NCBI GenBank assembly: GCA_030159075.1
Contig: BROG01000561.1
Location: 432,395-496,394, forward strand
DNA from: Atrina japonica
Lineage: Eukaryota; Mollusca; Bivalvia; Pterioida; Pinnidae
Length of the DNA stretch: 64,000 nucleotides
Reading direction: 5' to 3'
The notes under the pieces were generated by a model, which was not told the DNA's origin, made no database searches, and saw only the letters and a list, made by a program, of their open reading frames with translations. The stretch's first letter is position 1, and the number at the start of each line of letters is the position of its first letter. Below are positions 46,285 through 58,705 of the stretch, piece after piece. A program made the translations under genes and the position numbers.

Positions 46285-47030
46285 TAAAACAGAGTGGTGA
46301 AGGTATTAAGATGGTGGGGAGGTAAAGGTATAGGTGGTAGGAAGGTATAGGTGATGGGAAGGTAAAGGTTGAGCTTGTGGAAAGGTAAAGGTATAAGTGG
46401 TAGGAAGGTAAAGGTATAGGTGGTGGGAAGATAAAGATATAGATGATAGGGACATAAAGGTATAGGTGGTAGGAAGGTAAAGGTATAGGTTGTGGGGACA
46501 TAAAGGTATAGGTTGTGGGGAGATAAAGGTATAGGTTGTGGGGAGATAAAGGTATAGGTGGTGGTGAGATAAAGGTATAGGTTGTGGGGAGATAAAGGTA
46601 TAGGTGGTGGGAATGTAAAGGTATAGGTGGTGGGGAGATAAAGGTGTAGGTGGTGGTGAGATAAAGGTATAGGTTGTGGTGAGATAAAGGTATAGGTTGT
46701 GGGGAGATAAAGGTATAGGTTGTGGGGAGATAAAGGTATAGGTGGTGGTGAGATAAAGGTATAGGTTGTGGTGAGATAAAGGTATAGGTTGTGGGGAGAT
46801 AAAGGTATAGGTTGTGGGGAGATAAAGGTATAGGTGGTGGTGAGATAAAGGTGTAGGTGGTGGGAAGGTAAAGGTATAGGTGATGGGGAGGTAAAGGTAT
46901 AGGTGGAGGGGAGAAAAAAGTATAGGTGGTGGGAAGGTAAAGGTATAGGTGGTGGGAAGTTAAAGGCCGTTATAGGTGGTGGGAAGGTAAATGTGTAGGT
47001 GGTAGGAAGGTAAAGGTGTAGGAGAAGACA
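46285..47030 (+). repeat. 23-bp G/A/T-only minisatellite, ~32 units
   Basis: Unit GGTAAAGGTATAGGTGGTGGGAA (23 bp in full; variants end GGGGAGATAA or use GGTTGTGG). The plus strand is almost free of C for 750 bp. Since 23 is not a multiple of three and stops are absent, all three minus frames are open and give a 23-residue period rich in Pro, Tyr, Leu and Thr; the 258-codon frame at 46284-47060 is therefore an artefact. Closely spaced GG pairs may allow two-tetrad quadruplexes. Confidence 0.97.
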
Positions 47031-49074
47031 TACATGTACTATAAAAAATATTAGAATCACAAATGTGTGACAAAAATTGAAGTTGAATGTATATACATGT
47101 ATATATACACAGACACACAGAAGGAATATAATGTAATTCTGCTAATAGTTAATTCATATCTTAGTATTTTTACCACAAATGTGTAAGACATTATGACATA
47201 AATCAAAGAAAAAAATCTATAGTATGGAGCTATCATGAAAGACAGTAATTTATTATTTATCTGTCATAATTACATCTATACACAGATTATTTCTCATCCC
47301 ATTTCATTATTTTATATTTTGTATCATAAGATATTTAGATTATCAGTTAGGATAATTCAGGAATTACACAACAACAAGATCCCTCAAGTATCATTTGTAT
47401 AAATATCTACCTAATTATCTGGATGAATGGATCATTTTTTCACAGTATTTTACTGACTAATCTGAACATCAAAATGAAGAAGCAACTGTTACTATTTTTA
47501 GAAAGTCTTTGATTTTGATGGCTGACCTAACTGAGCACTGAACCATTACAATACAGCACTTGATGGAGCTTCTATGGCAGTTGTGAAATGATTGATCATA
47601 TTAATCTAATTGGCCTGATGGGCACATGTCCTGCTGACAGTTTAAACAAGATGTCTGACACTGTATATTTATGGTTAGTTTGACTGATGAGTTTAAGTTT
47701 AGCAGCTGAGTGATAATAACTAGTGTCTTTAAAATAAACAGAAAAAACAAAAAACAGTATTACTTTATTAACAATTATTTTGTTTATCATTTACTTCATA
47801 ACATCTGTATGCATCCCCCCAAAAATACAAGATGATCATTTTGACAATAAATATCCATGTATTTACAAAATTGAAGATTTATCTCCCATTTGTTGGAAGT
47901 AAATGACAAATTGATTCTTCAGTATAGGATGGAGGTTTAGATTCTGTCTAAGTTGTGCTGAAATTGATTATTATTCAAATTAACTGATCACCCCCTGTGG
48001 CTTAGTTAGACTCACAATTAATAGTATGGTCTAATGTCATAATTTGGGAGCAAACAATTACAAAATTTTGATTCTAAATCATATATCCCTGAATTGTGAC
48101 AGTGGACTTAACCATCTCTGAAATGGGCAGGTCCAAATGAGATTTCAAGGGTTGATGAGTTAATTTAGAGGTAAATGCTTATCTTGTACTTATACACCCT
48201 CATGAAAATTATATTTGGGCACTGGCAATAAAATAATCTGAAAATATCCAAGGGAGACAACAAATGTTAAATATTGTTCTGACCATTCCCAGAATATGGT
48301 TCATGGGGCAAGGGACTGACCATTCTCTCAAGACCAAACATATATATATATATAAATAACAACAAAGTATAGGATTTTGTTATAATAATAACCAACATGA
48401 AAGCTGTTTACTTTTGTGTCCAGTTCATATCTTAAGTACATTGTATACAACACCTGGTTTTTACGTCATATTCTGATATTCAAGACGATTTGGCTTATAT
48501 TACATATGCTCTTTTGTTTAGATGGCATCTATTATCGGTAACTTGTTTAATTTTAGAATAGGACTGACAAATCTTTGGAGTCATTCCATGTATAAAAACT
48601 AATTTATTTCTGTAAGCATGTCTTTCCATTTTGTCTTTAACAAAGGAAATTAAACTGGGTCAATGTTATAAAATTCTACAATCATAAAATTATGTAAAAA
48701 TGACAGGACATATAATCCTGAAACTCTGCAGTCGAGCAATCTCTAGCTTCATTGAAATTAAATAACGGGTATTTATGATTGATATTTAATGATGTGATTT
48801 AAAATCATCGTTACACAACACACGCACCAGTCATTAAAAATAATTTTGAGCCGTTAATGTATCGTTATAATGTTTCTTAGTTTTTATACACAAATTTGAA
48901 TATTAGTTTTTATGATTTATTGTAACCCTGAAGATCCAGAAGCTTAGAAATTGTGGTGTGCCATTCTTCCTTACCTTATCAATTTCCACATAAATGTGTA
49001 CAATAATTCACAAATACTGTTATGAATCATCAGCAAGCTTGCTCATGTACATGGTGATTACTTAGTGCCAAAAG
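47031..49074. other. AT-rich spacer with a family-G fragment at 48111-48162
   Basis: GGACTTAACCATCTCTG and TTCAAGGGTTGATGAGTTAA are remnants of a family-G MITE. A (TA)n run of ~8 lies at ~48340. No exon recognised; the 64-codon minus frame at 47596-47790 has no support. Confidence 0.4.
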
Positions 49075-49425
49075 GGCATTAGCAAGTCCCATACCCTCGT
49101 TATAAAGTCACTCTGAAAGGGCCTAACTGAGTCCTGTACCCTAGTTACAAAACCATTTCTGAAAGGGCCCGAGTCCTGTACCCTAATTATCAGACCATGA
49201 TGAAAGGCCTGAGTCCTGTACCCTAATTACAAAACTACATTGAAATGGCATAACTGAATCTCATACACTAATTACAAATCCACATTGAAAGGGTCTAACC
49301 AAGTACCATACCCCAGTTACAAAACCTTGCTGAAAGGGCCTAACCAAGTCCTCTACCCTAATTTAAAAACCATGCTGAAAAGGCCTAACCATGTCCCATA
49401 CCCTTTTTACAAAACCGTGACACAG
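49075..49425 (+). repeat. 45-bp minisatellite, ~8 units
   Basis: TACCCTARTTACAAAACC words recur with spacings of 45, 42, 40, 45, 45, 45 and 45 bp. Unit consensus: GTCCYATACCCTAATTACAA followed by AACCATGCTGAAAGGGCCTA and 'accaa'. Confidence 0.9.
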
Positions 49426-49486
49426 AGGTAATGGTATCCATTATTATAGATTACAGATTTTGTACACAAAATTAGATTTGTTTTAT

Positions 49487-49739
49487 TTTTTTAATGGTGT
49501 TTCACACCACAGTCAACAAATTTTCAGTTATATTCTGGCAGTTTGTTTTATTATGGATGAGGAGAGAATATGTTTACAAGTACCGAGGGAGAAACCTCTG
49601 ACCCTCTGCCAGTAAAACTGTCAAATCTCCTCACAAATCAGCTTAGGTTTCAGCATCGCTCAAGTCCACACTGACCAGAAGAAAGACTTCATGATTTAAA
49701 ATGTGCTGCTCTAACTACTCGACCATGGAGACCCCTGTA
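49487..49739 (-). mobile_element. tRNA-headed SINE copy, minus orientation
   Basis: Head on minus: TCTCCATGGTCGAGTAGTTA (A-box-like) near 49700-49735. Body on plus: GTACCGAGGGAGAAACCTCT, CAGTAAAACTGTCAAATCTC, AATCAGCTTAGGTTTCAGCA, then tail 'ggtgtttcacaccacagtcaa' at the left edge, as at 31078. Confidence 0.65.
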
Positions 49740-49744
49740 TAATT

Positions 49745-49920
49745 GGGAAGGTGATTTTAAGATGTTCAAAAGTTTAGGCATGACACAAGTCCACCTGACA
49801 ATGGACAGTGACAGATTGCAGTAGGTCAGCAATAGGGTGGCATGAACATGACCACGGAATCTCCAAAATCTTACTGCAAAAGCATTGTCAAAATTTGTGG
49901 CACTTCACCTTTAGCCATGT
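49745..49920 (-). repeat. Dispersed repeat family I, inverted copy
   Basis: TCAAAATTTGTGGCACTTCA followed by CCTTTAGCC is the complement of the family-I start word GTGCCACAAATTTTGAC. Confidence 0.5.
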
Positions 49921-49935
49921 AAAAGTATTTCTATA

Positions 49936-50098
49936 TACAGTAAAACCTGCTTTAGTGACCACCTGTGTATAAAGACCACCTGATCACAAAGAACGTTTTC
50001 TGCTGTCCAAAATAGTAGTACCATCTGTGTACAACGTCTCTATAAAGACAAGTTTTCTTATGTCCCTATGGAGGTCATTATATACAAGTTTCACTGTA
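49936..50098. mobile_element. MITE family C, complete 163-bp copy
   Basis: TACAGTAAAACCTGCTTTAG at the left, ATATACAAGTTTCACTGTA at the right. Directly inside the left end are two tandem 17-bp units, GACCACCTGTGTATAAA and GACCACCTGATCACAAA, which match the unit of the 38385-39500 minisatellite. Confidence 0.8.
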
Positions 50099-50659
50099 CA
50101 TGTTAGTGGGAAATTTTTGGAAGGAAATAAAATAAGGAGAAAACATTAAAATAAACATATTCAGATAAATATTTTAAATAAGTAATCTTGATTACATTAT
50201 TATTGACTACTGAGTCAAAATACATCATACAAAGGAAAACAACTCTACAGTTTGCCAGCAACCAAAATTATTGTAATTTTTCAATATAAACATGTATTCA
50301 AGGCATATTATTGATGCTGGTTGTAGGATAATATAAACGTACATGAATAATTTATCCTAATTGTGTGATGTTTTGAACACTTCTATAATACATGATACAT
50401 GGGTGTGTCTGTTTGTTTCTTATCATTACTTGTCACTTTCATCAGTACTTCGGTTTTACAGTGATAACACCTAGCTGCATTGTGCTGCAATATTATAGAA
50501 TATATTGCCTGATATAGAGGATAGAAATATAGCAATTTATAATACACTTAATAGAAGGTCTTTACTTTTATATTACATATTATCTAAAAGATGACCATTA
50601 CTGTGTTTGTACGTGCAACAGTTCATGTATGTTGTGATATGATGCATTTATGCTTGATT
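50099..50659. other. AT-rich spacer
   Basis: Nothing recognised. Confidence 0.4.
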
Positions 50660-50945
50660 TATGTGTACGTGTTTGTATACATGTGTGTACATGTTTGTAT
50701 ACATGTGTATGTGTTTGTATACATGTATGTACATGTTTGTATACATGTGTGTATGTACATGTTTGTATACATGTGTGTATGTGTATGTATACATGTATGT
50801 GTTTGTATACAAGTGTGTATGTGCTTGTATACATGTGTTTACATGTTTGTATACATGTGTTTACATGTTTGTATACATGTGTACATGTGTTTGTACACAT
50901 TTATGTATGTTTCTGTATATATGTGTGTATGTTTTTGTGTACAAG
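50660..50945 (+). repeat. 22-bp TGTTTGTATACATGTGTGTACA minisatellite
   Basis: GTATAC recurs at 50675, 50697, 50717, 50739, 50765, 50787 and 50805, mostly 20-22 bp apart. Frames on both strands here (Cys/Val/Tyr-rich or His/Thr-rich) are translations of the repeat. Confidence 0.9.
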
Positions 50946-51212
50946 TAAGTTGATCTGCTATATGTTTAAATGCTCACAAAGCATTTGTGAAAGTTTAATT
51001 CTGAGAAAGAATTTTTTTTGTTACTGTCACCTATTATACAACCTAACGTTACAACAGTATTACAAACTATCATCAAACAACGAATCATATTTGATTTTCA
51101 TTTTCAATCATTGAACATTGGCTCAGTTACTGAACAATTTTGAATTACAGGTTACCGGTAATTATTAAGATCGTTAATCGTAAATCTAGTCAGCTGATCA
51201 AGTTACATTTTG

Positions 51213-51376
51213 TACAGCATAACTTGTCTTGAAATACCATCCATCTTCCAAAGAAATGTGGTTTTACATGACAGGTGGCCTCTTAAAAGAGGTTTTTTCT
51301 AAATGAAAATTTAACAAAATGCTTTTCAAAATGAGGTTTTTTATCAGCAAGGTATATTAAGACAGATTCCATGGTA
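51213..51376. mobile_element. MITE family A, eroded copy
   Basis: TACAGCATAACTTGTCTTGA left end, ACATGACAGGTGGCCTCTTA in the core, AAGACAGATTCCATGGTA right end. Confidence 0.65.
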
Positions 51377-51849
51377 TTAGCAATAACAAGTTAACTCGAA
51401 AGTAAAATTTTGACCTTACATAATACAATCAGTGAAAAAAAAATCCAAACGTACATGTAAATGTGTGTTTATTCTGATATTGTTTGACTTAAGTTACCAA
51501 TATCTCATCTAACTAAGGTGAAATTTGGTATTTATAAACTCGTCACCTAGCAAAAAGAATTTTTATATCTACACATTATGTCAAGTTCCTGTTACGATTG
51601 ACGTAAACGGTATATATTGATATTCAAAGTTGATATTTGTCATGCGTGATTCCGTTTATTTAAAAAAAAAATTCATCTATTATGGTATTTTTTTTTTTTT
51701 ACTTCAATCTATACTGGTCAACTACCTATGAACTAGAAATTAATTAACTTTACCAGTGAATACTAATTTTCATCAATCTTACTTAAACCTCAGTTCTGCT
51801 AATACATTATTATTTTCTTCAATTTCCACATGGGTCCATTTGTGAATAT
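51377..51849. other. AT-rich spacer with long A and T runs
   Basis: Poly-A at 51661 and poly-T at 51688; nothing else recognised. Confidence 0.4.
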
Positions 51850-52037
51850 ATGCAAAATTTAATTTCTAAAGAAAATAAGAATAAGCTTGGTGTTTGCTTT
51901 TTTCTAGCAATAGTGATAATAATCATTTTAAGCAAAGTTTTTGCATTGATACTGAGGGCCCCACATGTGCAAAACGTTGATTGCACGCAGAAATGGACAG
52001 TGACTACAGTCAGCTTTTGTGTTTGGCAAAGCCCAGG
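51850..52037 (+). CDS. Weak candidate 5' exon with a membrane segment
   Basis: From ATG at 51850, 62 codons lead to a possible donor (GCCCAG|GTAAAA). The product would start MQNLISKENKNK, then a ~22-residue hydrophobic stretch (LGVCFFLAIVIIIILS...), as in a type II membrane or secreted protein, then CTQKWTVTTVSFCVW. A plausible downstream piece (acceptor TTTGCCCTCACTCAG near 52283-52297) would add only AKGEYDEN and a stop. The reverse strand is also open (83 codons). No family recognised. Confidence 0.15.
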
Positions 52038-52551
52038 TAAAAATTGATTTACAATACACCAACATGGCACTTGTTCTGTAATATGCTATACCTGCTGTGA
52101 CACTGAATATCACTTTAAATACTGTTTACTTGGAAATTTGCGCCCCTGGTTACTTTTGCCCATTTACAACAGAAAATATATTCACCCTGTCTTAAATTCA
52201 CCTAAATCACTATAGTCTTATTGTTGGCATGTATCTCAGTGCTTTTGTTATTTTGCCTGGAAATTGTGATTTCATTTTAAATTTGCCCTCACTCAGCTAA
52301 GGGTGAATATGACGAAAATTAAACAGGAGAGAAATTTTCTTTCGGGGTGGATGAGGTAAGGTATTTTTAGGGCCCATTTTATGAAAGGTCCCAAGTCATA
52401 TGACTTGCAATCATTTTACAAAGAAATAGGACATGTGACATGACCACATCAATTCTTGTCTTTATTACTATTGGTTAGTAGTCAGAAGTATTTTGTAGAC
52501 CATGTTGTTGTTGTGTGTGCTATTGTTGCATGTGCCATAATCTTTTCTTTG

Positions 52552-52776
52552 TATAGGTCTACCAAGGTAAAGAGGCACATCCGGGGTCAAAAACCACAGC
52601 AATACGGTCTACTTCCAAAAATAGGTTGTACATATAAAACATATTACCTTCTACACGCTTTATTAATTACTGAATCTCTAATACTTTTGTGACAACAAGT
52701 AGCTCACCACCCCTGTTATGGTTTGATTTAGACTCGTGTTTGTAAACATTTGCCAGTTTACCTTGATAGACCTGTA
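52552..52776 (+). mobile_element. MITE family F, full copy 1
   Basis: TATAGGTCTACCAAGGTAAA at the left is inverted as GTTTACCTTGATAGACCTGTA at the right. Internal landmarks CACATCCGG, GAATCTCTAATACTTTTGTG and GGTTTGATTTAGACTCGTG identify the family. The 78-codon frame at 52456-52692 crosses its border. Confidence 0.8.
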
Positions 52777-52984
52777 ACTGTTGCAGGTATAAGTAAGTAT
52801 TCATAAACTACATATATTTGAAAATGTGTGAATAAGTTAGGGTAGTGTTGATTAAATATTCCTAAGTTTTGTTTGGTTATAGGTCAATTAACTTATTACT
52901 TACAACTTTTTGATAAAATGGACTTCAGAACATCTTATCTAAGGAATGGTCACTTCTTGCATTGAAAGGTTAAAGTCTATGGTT

Positions 52985-53195
52985 TTACCTGGATTTGAAC
53001 CTGAATTCACAGCTTGTGGGGAGACTCAAGCTAACATACACCATCTGTTCTATCAACAAATTATCTCTTTTACAATGCTACAACATACTGCTGTTCAGGC
53101 ATCCAAATAATTCTAGTGGGGCTCCTGTTCTGATTACAGGTGCGAGACTTCATGGTTTAAAAGGCAATGTTCTAACCACTTGACCACAGGCTCTC
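52985..53195 (-). mobile_element. SINE copy, diverged, minus orientation
   Basis: Minus head TGGTCAAGTGGTTAGAACAT and, further in, 'ataatcagaacaggagcccc'. GAGACTTCATGGTTTAAAAG on plus matches AGACTTCATGGCTTAAAGTG at 31225. Confidence 0.55.
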
Positions 53196-54244
53196 TTCAT
53201 TGTAATATCACAAACCAAAGTGTGTTTGTTAACAGTTTAAAGATATTGTAATATTTACTTCAATCTGTGATGGTTTATAACAAATTACACTATTATACAT
53301 CCCATATGCACGTAAAATTGCACTTATGATTTATAACAGCATTTTCAACTGTGATTAACTGCACCCCACATGGAAAGGTATTTCAAAATACTGAAACCAT
53401 TAGCAGGGAAATTTCGTTATGCTAGTATATCATTCATTTCAAGTCCCTTTTAATCCCATTTCATGATACGAAAATGCATATTATACTAGAGATGATGCTA
53501 ATGTGCTACAACATGTCTGAAGGCCAATGAAAATGAGAATTTCTGTCGTGATATACTACAGTTAAATTTCTTTATAGGTATGGTAAAAATGACATAGTTG
53601 TTAGATACTCTCTGGTGGCATATTAGGAGAGCTGGAGTTCCTCCTATACAGTCCCTCTCGACCTGTGTGGCACAGTTAGTCGACCTGTGTGGCACAGTTA
53701 GTCGGCATAATGCTGGGTCAGTATGACAAGCTCACTATTTATAGAATTACTTATACCACCAATGACAAGAATGTGTTTTTTATGTATCGTATTCGGCATG
53801 ATTACCTGCATTGAACAGAAACCAAAAATAATTACAGGCCAGCATATTCATTTCAGTAAAAAAATTCTTATTTTTCCCTTTCTTTTGACCAAAAAATGGA
53901 AAAAGTATAGTTTAAATTTGTTGACCAATCAATGAATAGAATAAATGTTTAGGAATGTACAAGTTAAGTTTCTGGGATACAGGTAAACAGATCTCAAGGT
54001 AAATACAAGGTTAAATGGCTAGACAGTTATGGCGTTCCATTGTTTGAATTTTCTGGACTTACACCCCTGTGGTCATCGGTCATCACATAGTTATATAATG
54101 CTTGACCACTCAAATAGTAAAACTCAATCTACCAGATCAATACCTCTAAGAACTGCCTGAAATTATTATGCATATTTTCAGTTCTTTCATGTATTTTGTT
54201 AGTCAGAAGTTTTGGAAAACTATTCATTTTGAAAACAAGAATAT
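53196..54244. other. Spacer with a perfect 22-bp tandem duplication at 53658-53701
   Basis: TCGACCTGTGTGGCACAGTTAG (22 bp) occurs twice back to back. Otherwise AT-rich, with no exon recognised; the minus frame 53498-53695 is mostly this duplication and its flank. Confidence 0.5.
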
Positions 54245-54746
<502 letters not shown>

Positions 54747-55619
54747 ACCTTCTAATAAGTCACAAAAAAGAACCAGTAGGACGAATAATCTGATAAGACA
54801 TTTTTTCATAAATGATTACTACATGGCCTGGAAATTTTTAGACATTTCTAATTTCAATTTCAATCTACTGTTAGCTCTCATGAGTAACTAACTCATGCAT
54901 TCTGATGTAAGTTTAAGATGTCTCTCTTATCCTGGACCCTGGACTGCTTTAAAATTCCCAACCCATTTGTGAAAAAGGTTCAAAATAAGTTTACAAATCA
55001 ACATATCAAGAAAAAAATATTGCTTCCAAAAATATTCTACCCATGCCAAGATTCAAACTCCTGATCCTACCAGCAACCTACAGACATAATTATTTAACAT
55101 ATCTTTACACTTTTAAATAAATAATTCAGAGGACAACGTTTGTTACAACATTGACTTCATTGATTTTACCTAGAGGAATAACAGTAGCTTGTACAAACAT
55201 ACACTGCTAATTTTGACAATAAAATGTTAAATCTAAGGTTCTATTGAGCTGTTCTTCACAATAGCGACATATGACTACATGATCTTTCCTATCATTTAAA
55301 TCAGTTTGTTGTCACGTGATCAACATTTTGATTGACAGTTCCGTTTTACCTGTGTAAGACTATAACCTCAAGTTATTAAGTACACAATTTATGGAAATTC
55401 AGACAAAGAAAACATAGCTATGTTAAACTTTAGCTCTGCTACAAAACGAAATTTGTTATCAATTTCTAAATAATATGAAGAAATATAATTCAAAAAACCA
55501 TTGAGAAAAGTCCTAGCATTTCTTTTAAAGTGGTTCTCATTTAGACCAGGTAAATACTGTTTCTCATTTAGGCTGTGGGACAGCTGCAATAAAAGGGAGC
55601 TAACTCTTCATATGCAGAA
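54747..55619. other. Spacer with a SINE-head remnant
   Basis: At ~55038-55090 the minus strand has AGTTTGAATCTTGGCATGGG, a B-box-like word preceded by GGTAGGATCAGG; probably a decayed SINE head. No exon recognised. Confidence 0.35.
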
Positions 55620-55625
55620 TTTATT
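55620..55625 (-). terminator. Possible polyA signal of gene 1
   Basis: AATAAA on the minus strand, ~436 bp beyond the stop codon of the last gene 1 exon. It is the first clean AATAAA downstream that I found by eye. Confidence 0.35.
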
Positions 55626-56061
55626 TCAATATCATTCCTATTACCTGGTTTTACTGTCATTTGCTTTTTGATGACTTAAGATATCACCATAAAAAAATGT
55701 TTGCACTGGATAGATTAATAAAAACAGTAAAATACTTTTGACCAATAGAGATACTGATTTATATCTTAGCCTGATGTAAAATTATGGCCAGCAACTACAT
55801 GTCAATGTGTCAGGATTTTCCCTGGGACAAATAAAATGAAAAGCAATAAAGGTTTGAAAGCTAAACTGTTTACTAATGAGTGTTGAGTGCAAATATTCCA
55901 TATAGAATATACTTCTACACAGCACATTTGCTTTAAATCATTTCTAGTACCACTTTATACAATCATTTTTTCATATCATTCCAAATGTCACCTTTCAATA
56001 AAAATAATTGTGCGGAAAGAGTCGAGATAAATTATAAGATACATTTGAGCGAAGATGATGT

Positions 56062-56135
56062 TCAGGTATTTGAATCATCTGAACAGACTTTAAATTGACT
56101 AGAAAATGACTTCTCTTCTATGGATTCAGTTTGCT
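56062..56135 (-). CDS. Gene 1, last exon (C-terminus and stop)
   Basis: Acceptor on minus: GTGATTATTTTAATAGCTCAG. The exon supplies AG to complete a Glu codon begun by the previous exon's G, then 23 codons (QTESIEEKSFSSQFKVCSDD and SNT) and TGA. The tail is acidic and Ser-rich, typical of a disordered C-terminus. The exact phase match with the strongly supported exon at 57707-57812 is the main support. No family recognised. Confidence 0.55.
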
Positions 56136-56460
56136 CTGAGCTATTAAAATAATCACAGCAGTAAACATTAACAAATTTTCATCACTTTTTCATTCCAAAT
56201 ATGAAATATTTGAAGCATGCGTTCCGGTCTGTGTTTTTTATTTACTATGCCCAATTTAGTCTTGTTTATAGTATTGTTATCCAAAATCATGGCAAAAACG
56301 TAAATTGCATCACAGCGCAAGGGTGATCACATATCATGTATTTAAGTGACAATGTTTAGATGTGGTTAACATTTTAAATTTAGCAAAAGATAATTGAAAA
56401 TGACTCCCAGAAAACATTACAATTTCCTGTTTACAGGAGATGCCAAGGGAATGATGTAAG

Positions 56461-56679
56461 TATAGGTCTACCAAAGTGAATATGTTTACAAACACAACAA
56501 GTCTAAATCAAATTAGAACAGGGGTGACAAGTTCCTTGTGGTCACAGAAGTATTAGAGATTCAGTAATGCAGGGAGTCTGTGCAAGGCAATATGTTGTAC
56601 CTGTACAACCTATGTTTGGAAAGTAGACCTTACTGTTTGACTGAACCAGGATGTGCCACTTTACCATGGTAGACCTATA
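56461..56679 (-). mobile_element. MITE family F, full copy 2, opposite orientation
   Basis: TATAGGTCTACCAAAGTGAA at the left and CTTTACCATGGTAGACCTATA at the right. The interior is the reverse complement of 52552-52776 (for example GTATTAGAGATTCAGTAAT and TCTAAATCAAATTAGAACAG). It sits in the last intron of gene 1. Confidence 0.8.
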
Positions 56680-57329
56680 TATGTATCCTGTATACTGAAA
56701 ACAACCAAAAATCTTCCATATTAATGAAGAATCTTTGTCTCATACATGTAAACAAAAGGTTAACTTCTCTCTGAAATAAATACATTTACCTTGCTTTTGT
56801 ATCAATGTTTTCAATTTGGAGAATTTTGATGAATTCACTTGTTAGTGATTAATACACTTCATTTTCTCTTGCAAACTTGGCTGACAGAAAAAAGGAAGAG
56901 AAACAACTACAGTTGCCAGTTTGTTTATTATTAAAACCAACACAACAGCACTTAACATTGACACTCGAAACTGAACTGTCACCGACTTTGTGAAAGGTAG
57001 AGTTTGATTTCACTTTAAGCATGGATAAAATTACTTAAAATCCTGGGTCCAAGTTTATAAATTTCATTCCTGTTAAAATGACTTCAATCAATGGCAACCA
57101 AAAACAATTTTGTAATTGTGTAACCATGTTTCTGAATGGGAGGGTACATATTGAAGTCAATGGCCCACATGACATAAAACTTGAGTATAACTTGTCTGAG
57201 AAGTTTTCTTGACTTAAGCTAATTCTGATATGTGATTGGCTAAGCAGGTCATGACTTAAGAATAGTCTTCAAGTTTTCTAGCCCCAATCCCTGGTCAATT
57301 GATTAAAACATTTATTTTGTTTCTGACCA

Positions 57330-57640
57330 CCACCTCTACAAACCAGATACACTGACTCCAATCTGCCAAATAACTGACCTCAATCTTTGCCAATCAACTG
57401 ATCCTTATCTGTACCAATTATATATACTAACCCCAATTTCTACCAACCAAATTCATGCTATGAGCAAATCTCTGCCATTCAGACTGATCTCAGTCTCTGC
57501 CAAATAGACTCATGTTCACTGTGATCCCAGCCAATCAGATTCATGTACACTGATCCCAGCCAATCAGATTCATGTTCACCGATTCCAGCCAATCAGATTC
57601 ATGTACACTGATCCTAGTCTCTGATCCCAATCAGATACAT
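57330..57640 (+). repeat. Degenerate ~27-32-bp CCAATCAGATTCATG minisatellite
   Basis: GATCCCAGCCAATCAGATTC and relatives (TCTGCCAAATAACTGACCTC, CTTTGCCAATCAACTGATCC) recur across the stretch; the three copies at 57530-57610 are nearly identical. Located in the last intron of gene 1. Confidence 0.75.
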
Positions 57641-57706
57641 CAACCTCAATCTTTAGTATCTTTAGAGATTGAGTCCAGTTTAATATACTATATCACATTT
57701 ACCTAC

Positions 57707-57812
57707 CTGCAGACTTTGAGGTAAACTTGTCTCTATGAGCCGCACATACTGCCAACAAACGATACCCAAGGTCAAGGTCAAATCCTGGTTGTGCTGCCAC
57801 ATGACTTACCAC
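57707..57812 (-). CDS. Gene 1, internal exon (best-supported exon in the window)
   Basis: Minus strand: acceptor CTATCCTATCTTTCTAG, 106 bp, donor TCTGCAG|GTAGGTAAATG, both close to consensus. Only one frame is open, giving 35 codons: [20 protein letters not shown] then [15 protein letters not shown], plus a final G. The residue mix (alternating Leu/Ala with charged residues) suggests amphipathic helices. GC is clearly above the flanks. Entry phase 0, exit phase 1, both matched by the neighbouring exons. I do not recognise the protein. Confidence 0.75.
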
Positions 57813-57851
57813 CTAGAAAGATAGGATAGTCATAATTAGAGATTTGTTATA

Positions 57852-57945
57852 TCAACTCATCAACCCCTGGAAAACAATGGACTCTTCTGTAAATCAATGA
57901 CTTAGAAGACTTGTCCAAATGTGCTTTTAGGGGTGAATGGGCTAA
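57852..57945. mobile_element. MITE family G copy
   Basis: TCAACTCATCAACCCCTGGA at the left; CTTTTAGGGGTGAATGGGCTAA at the right. It lies in the intron just upstream of the 57707-57812 exon. Confidence 0.7.
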
Positions 57946-58114
57946 AGAAGCAGTTTTAAAAGTTAAAAAGAAGATTAAAAAAAAAGATTTAAAAAAGACC
58001 CTCAAATTATGTTGTTAAATCTTGTAAATTTGATTTTGTGTTTGAAATATACTGCACAGGTTGTTATTGTTTACAACCAACTGTTAATTATACAATTGTA
58101 TGTCACAATTGTAT

Positions 58115-58300
58115 TTGAGATGTCACAAATTTTGACCTATGTACTTAGGCTCTTGCCATTATAGATCTTTAAGATGCCACACCTACTGTGGGTGTGCCAT
58201 GTGGGATTTGTCTATGTCCAATCCAAAGAGACATTCACAACCTGTGTTAAAAAAGTCAAATGTTTGACATAGATTCAATGTCTTGCGTTTGCAATTGGCA
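58115..58300 (+). repeat. Dispersed repeat family I copy
   Basis: GAGATGTCACAAATTTTGAC, CCTATGTACTTAGGC and GGGTGTGCCATGTGGGATTT relate to 32655-32760. Confidence 0.45.
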
Positions 58301-58339
58301 TGGCATTAGGACTATGTTATCCTAAGAAGTCTATAGTGT

Positions 58340-58429
58340 TTGACTCATCAATTCCTGAAAACAATGGACTTGTCTATACATCAATGAGTAGACCAGTCCA
58401 ATTGTGTCTTTAGGGGTGAATGAGTTAAA
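58340..58429. mobile_element. MITE family G copy
   Basis: TTGACTCATCAATTCCTGAA at the left and CTTTAGGGGTGAATGAGTTAA at the right; in the same gene 1 intron as the copy at 57852. Confidence 0.7.
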
Positions 58430-58638
58430 TATTATAAAATTTTGATATATTGTTCTAGTAACTTAGAAATAAAACTTTCTCATGTATAAGGATTAAAACT
58501 CATGGAGTACATGTTAAAGATCTATCTATATATACAACAACTTTTCTGTTCATAGAGTAGCCCTGTAATTTTGAAGAATGCGATTTTAAAAATGTAATAA
58601 ATTTAGCAGAAAAATGTATAATGTCCAAAAAGGTCTAC

Positions 58639-58705
58639 CATATTTGTATCTTGCTGTATATAGACTTCCAAATTTGCCGCTAAGTCAAGGGCTTTGATTA
58701 ACAGG
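58639..58705 (-). CDS. Gene 1, internal exon
   Basis: Minus strand: acceptor CCAGGTCATAGGTCAATAG, 67 bp, donor AAATATG|GTAGAC. Reads C plus 22 codons: LLIKALDLAANLEVYIQQDT then NM, ending in phase 0, as the next exon requires. An alternative acceptor 8 bp earlier (up to 58713) would start VNS in phase 0. The acceptor pyrimidine tract is weak. The helix-like composition continues that of the next exon. A DR1 nuclear-receptor word overlaps the acceptor region (58710-58722). Confidence 0.55.

Noticed and set aside
46284..47060. 258-codon Pro/Tyr/Leu/Thr repeat protein on minus
   Set aside because: The 23-bp unit gives the same periodic peptide in every frame; no start context, splice sites or non-repeat domain.
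50591..51114. Cys/Val/Tyr-rich 154-codon frame and antisense His/Thr-rich frame
   Set aside because: Both are readings of the 22-bp TGTATACATG minisatellite.
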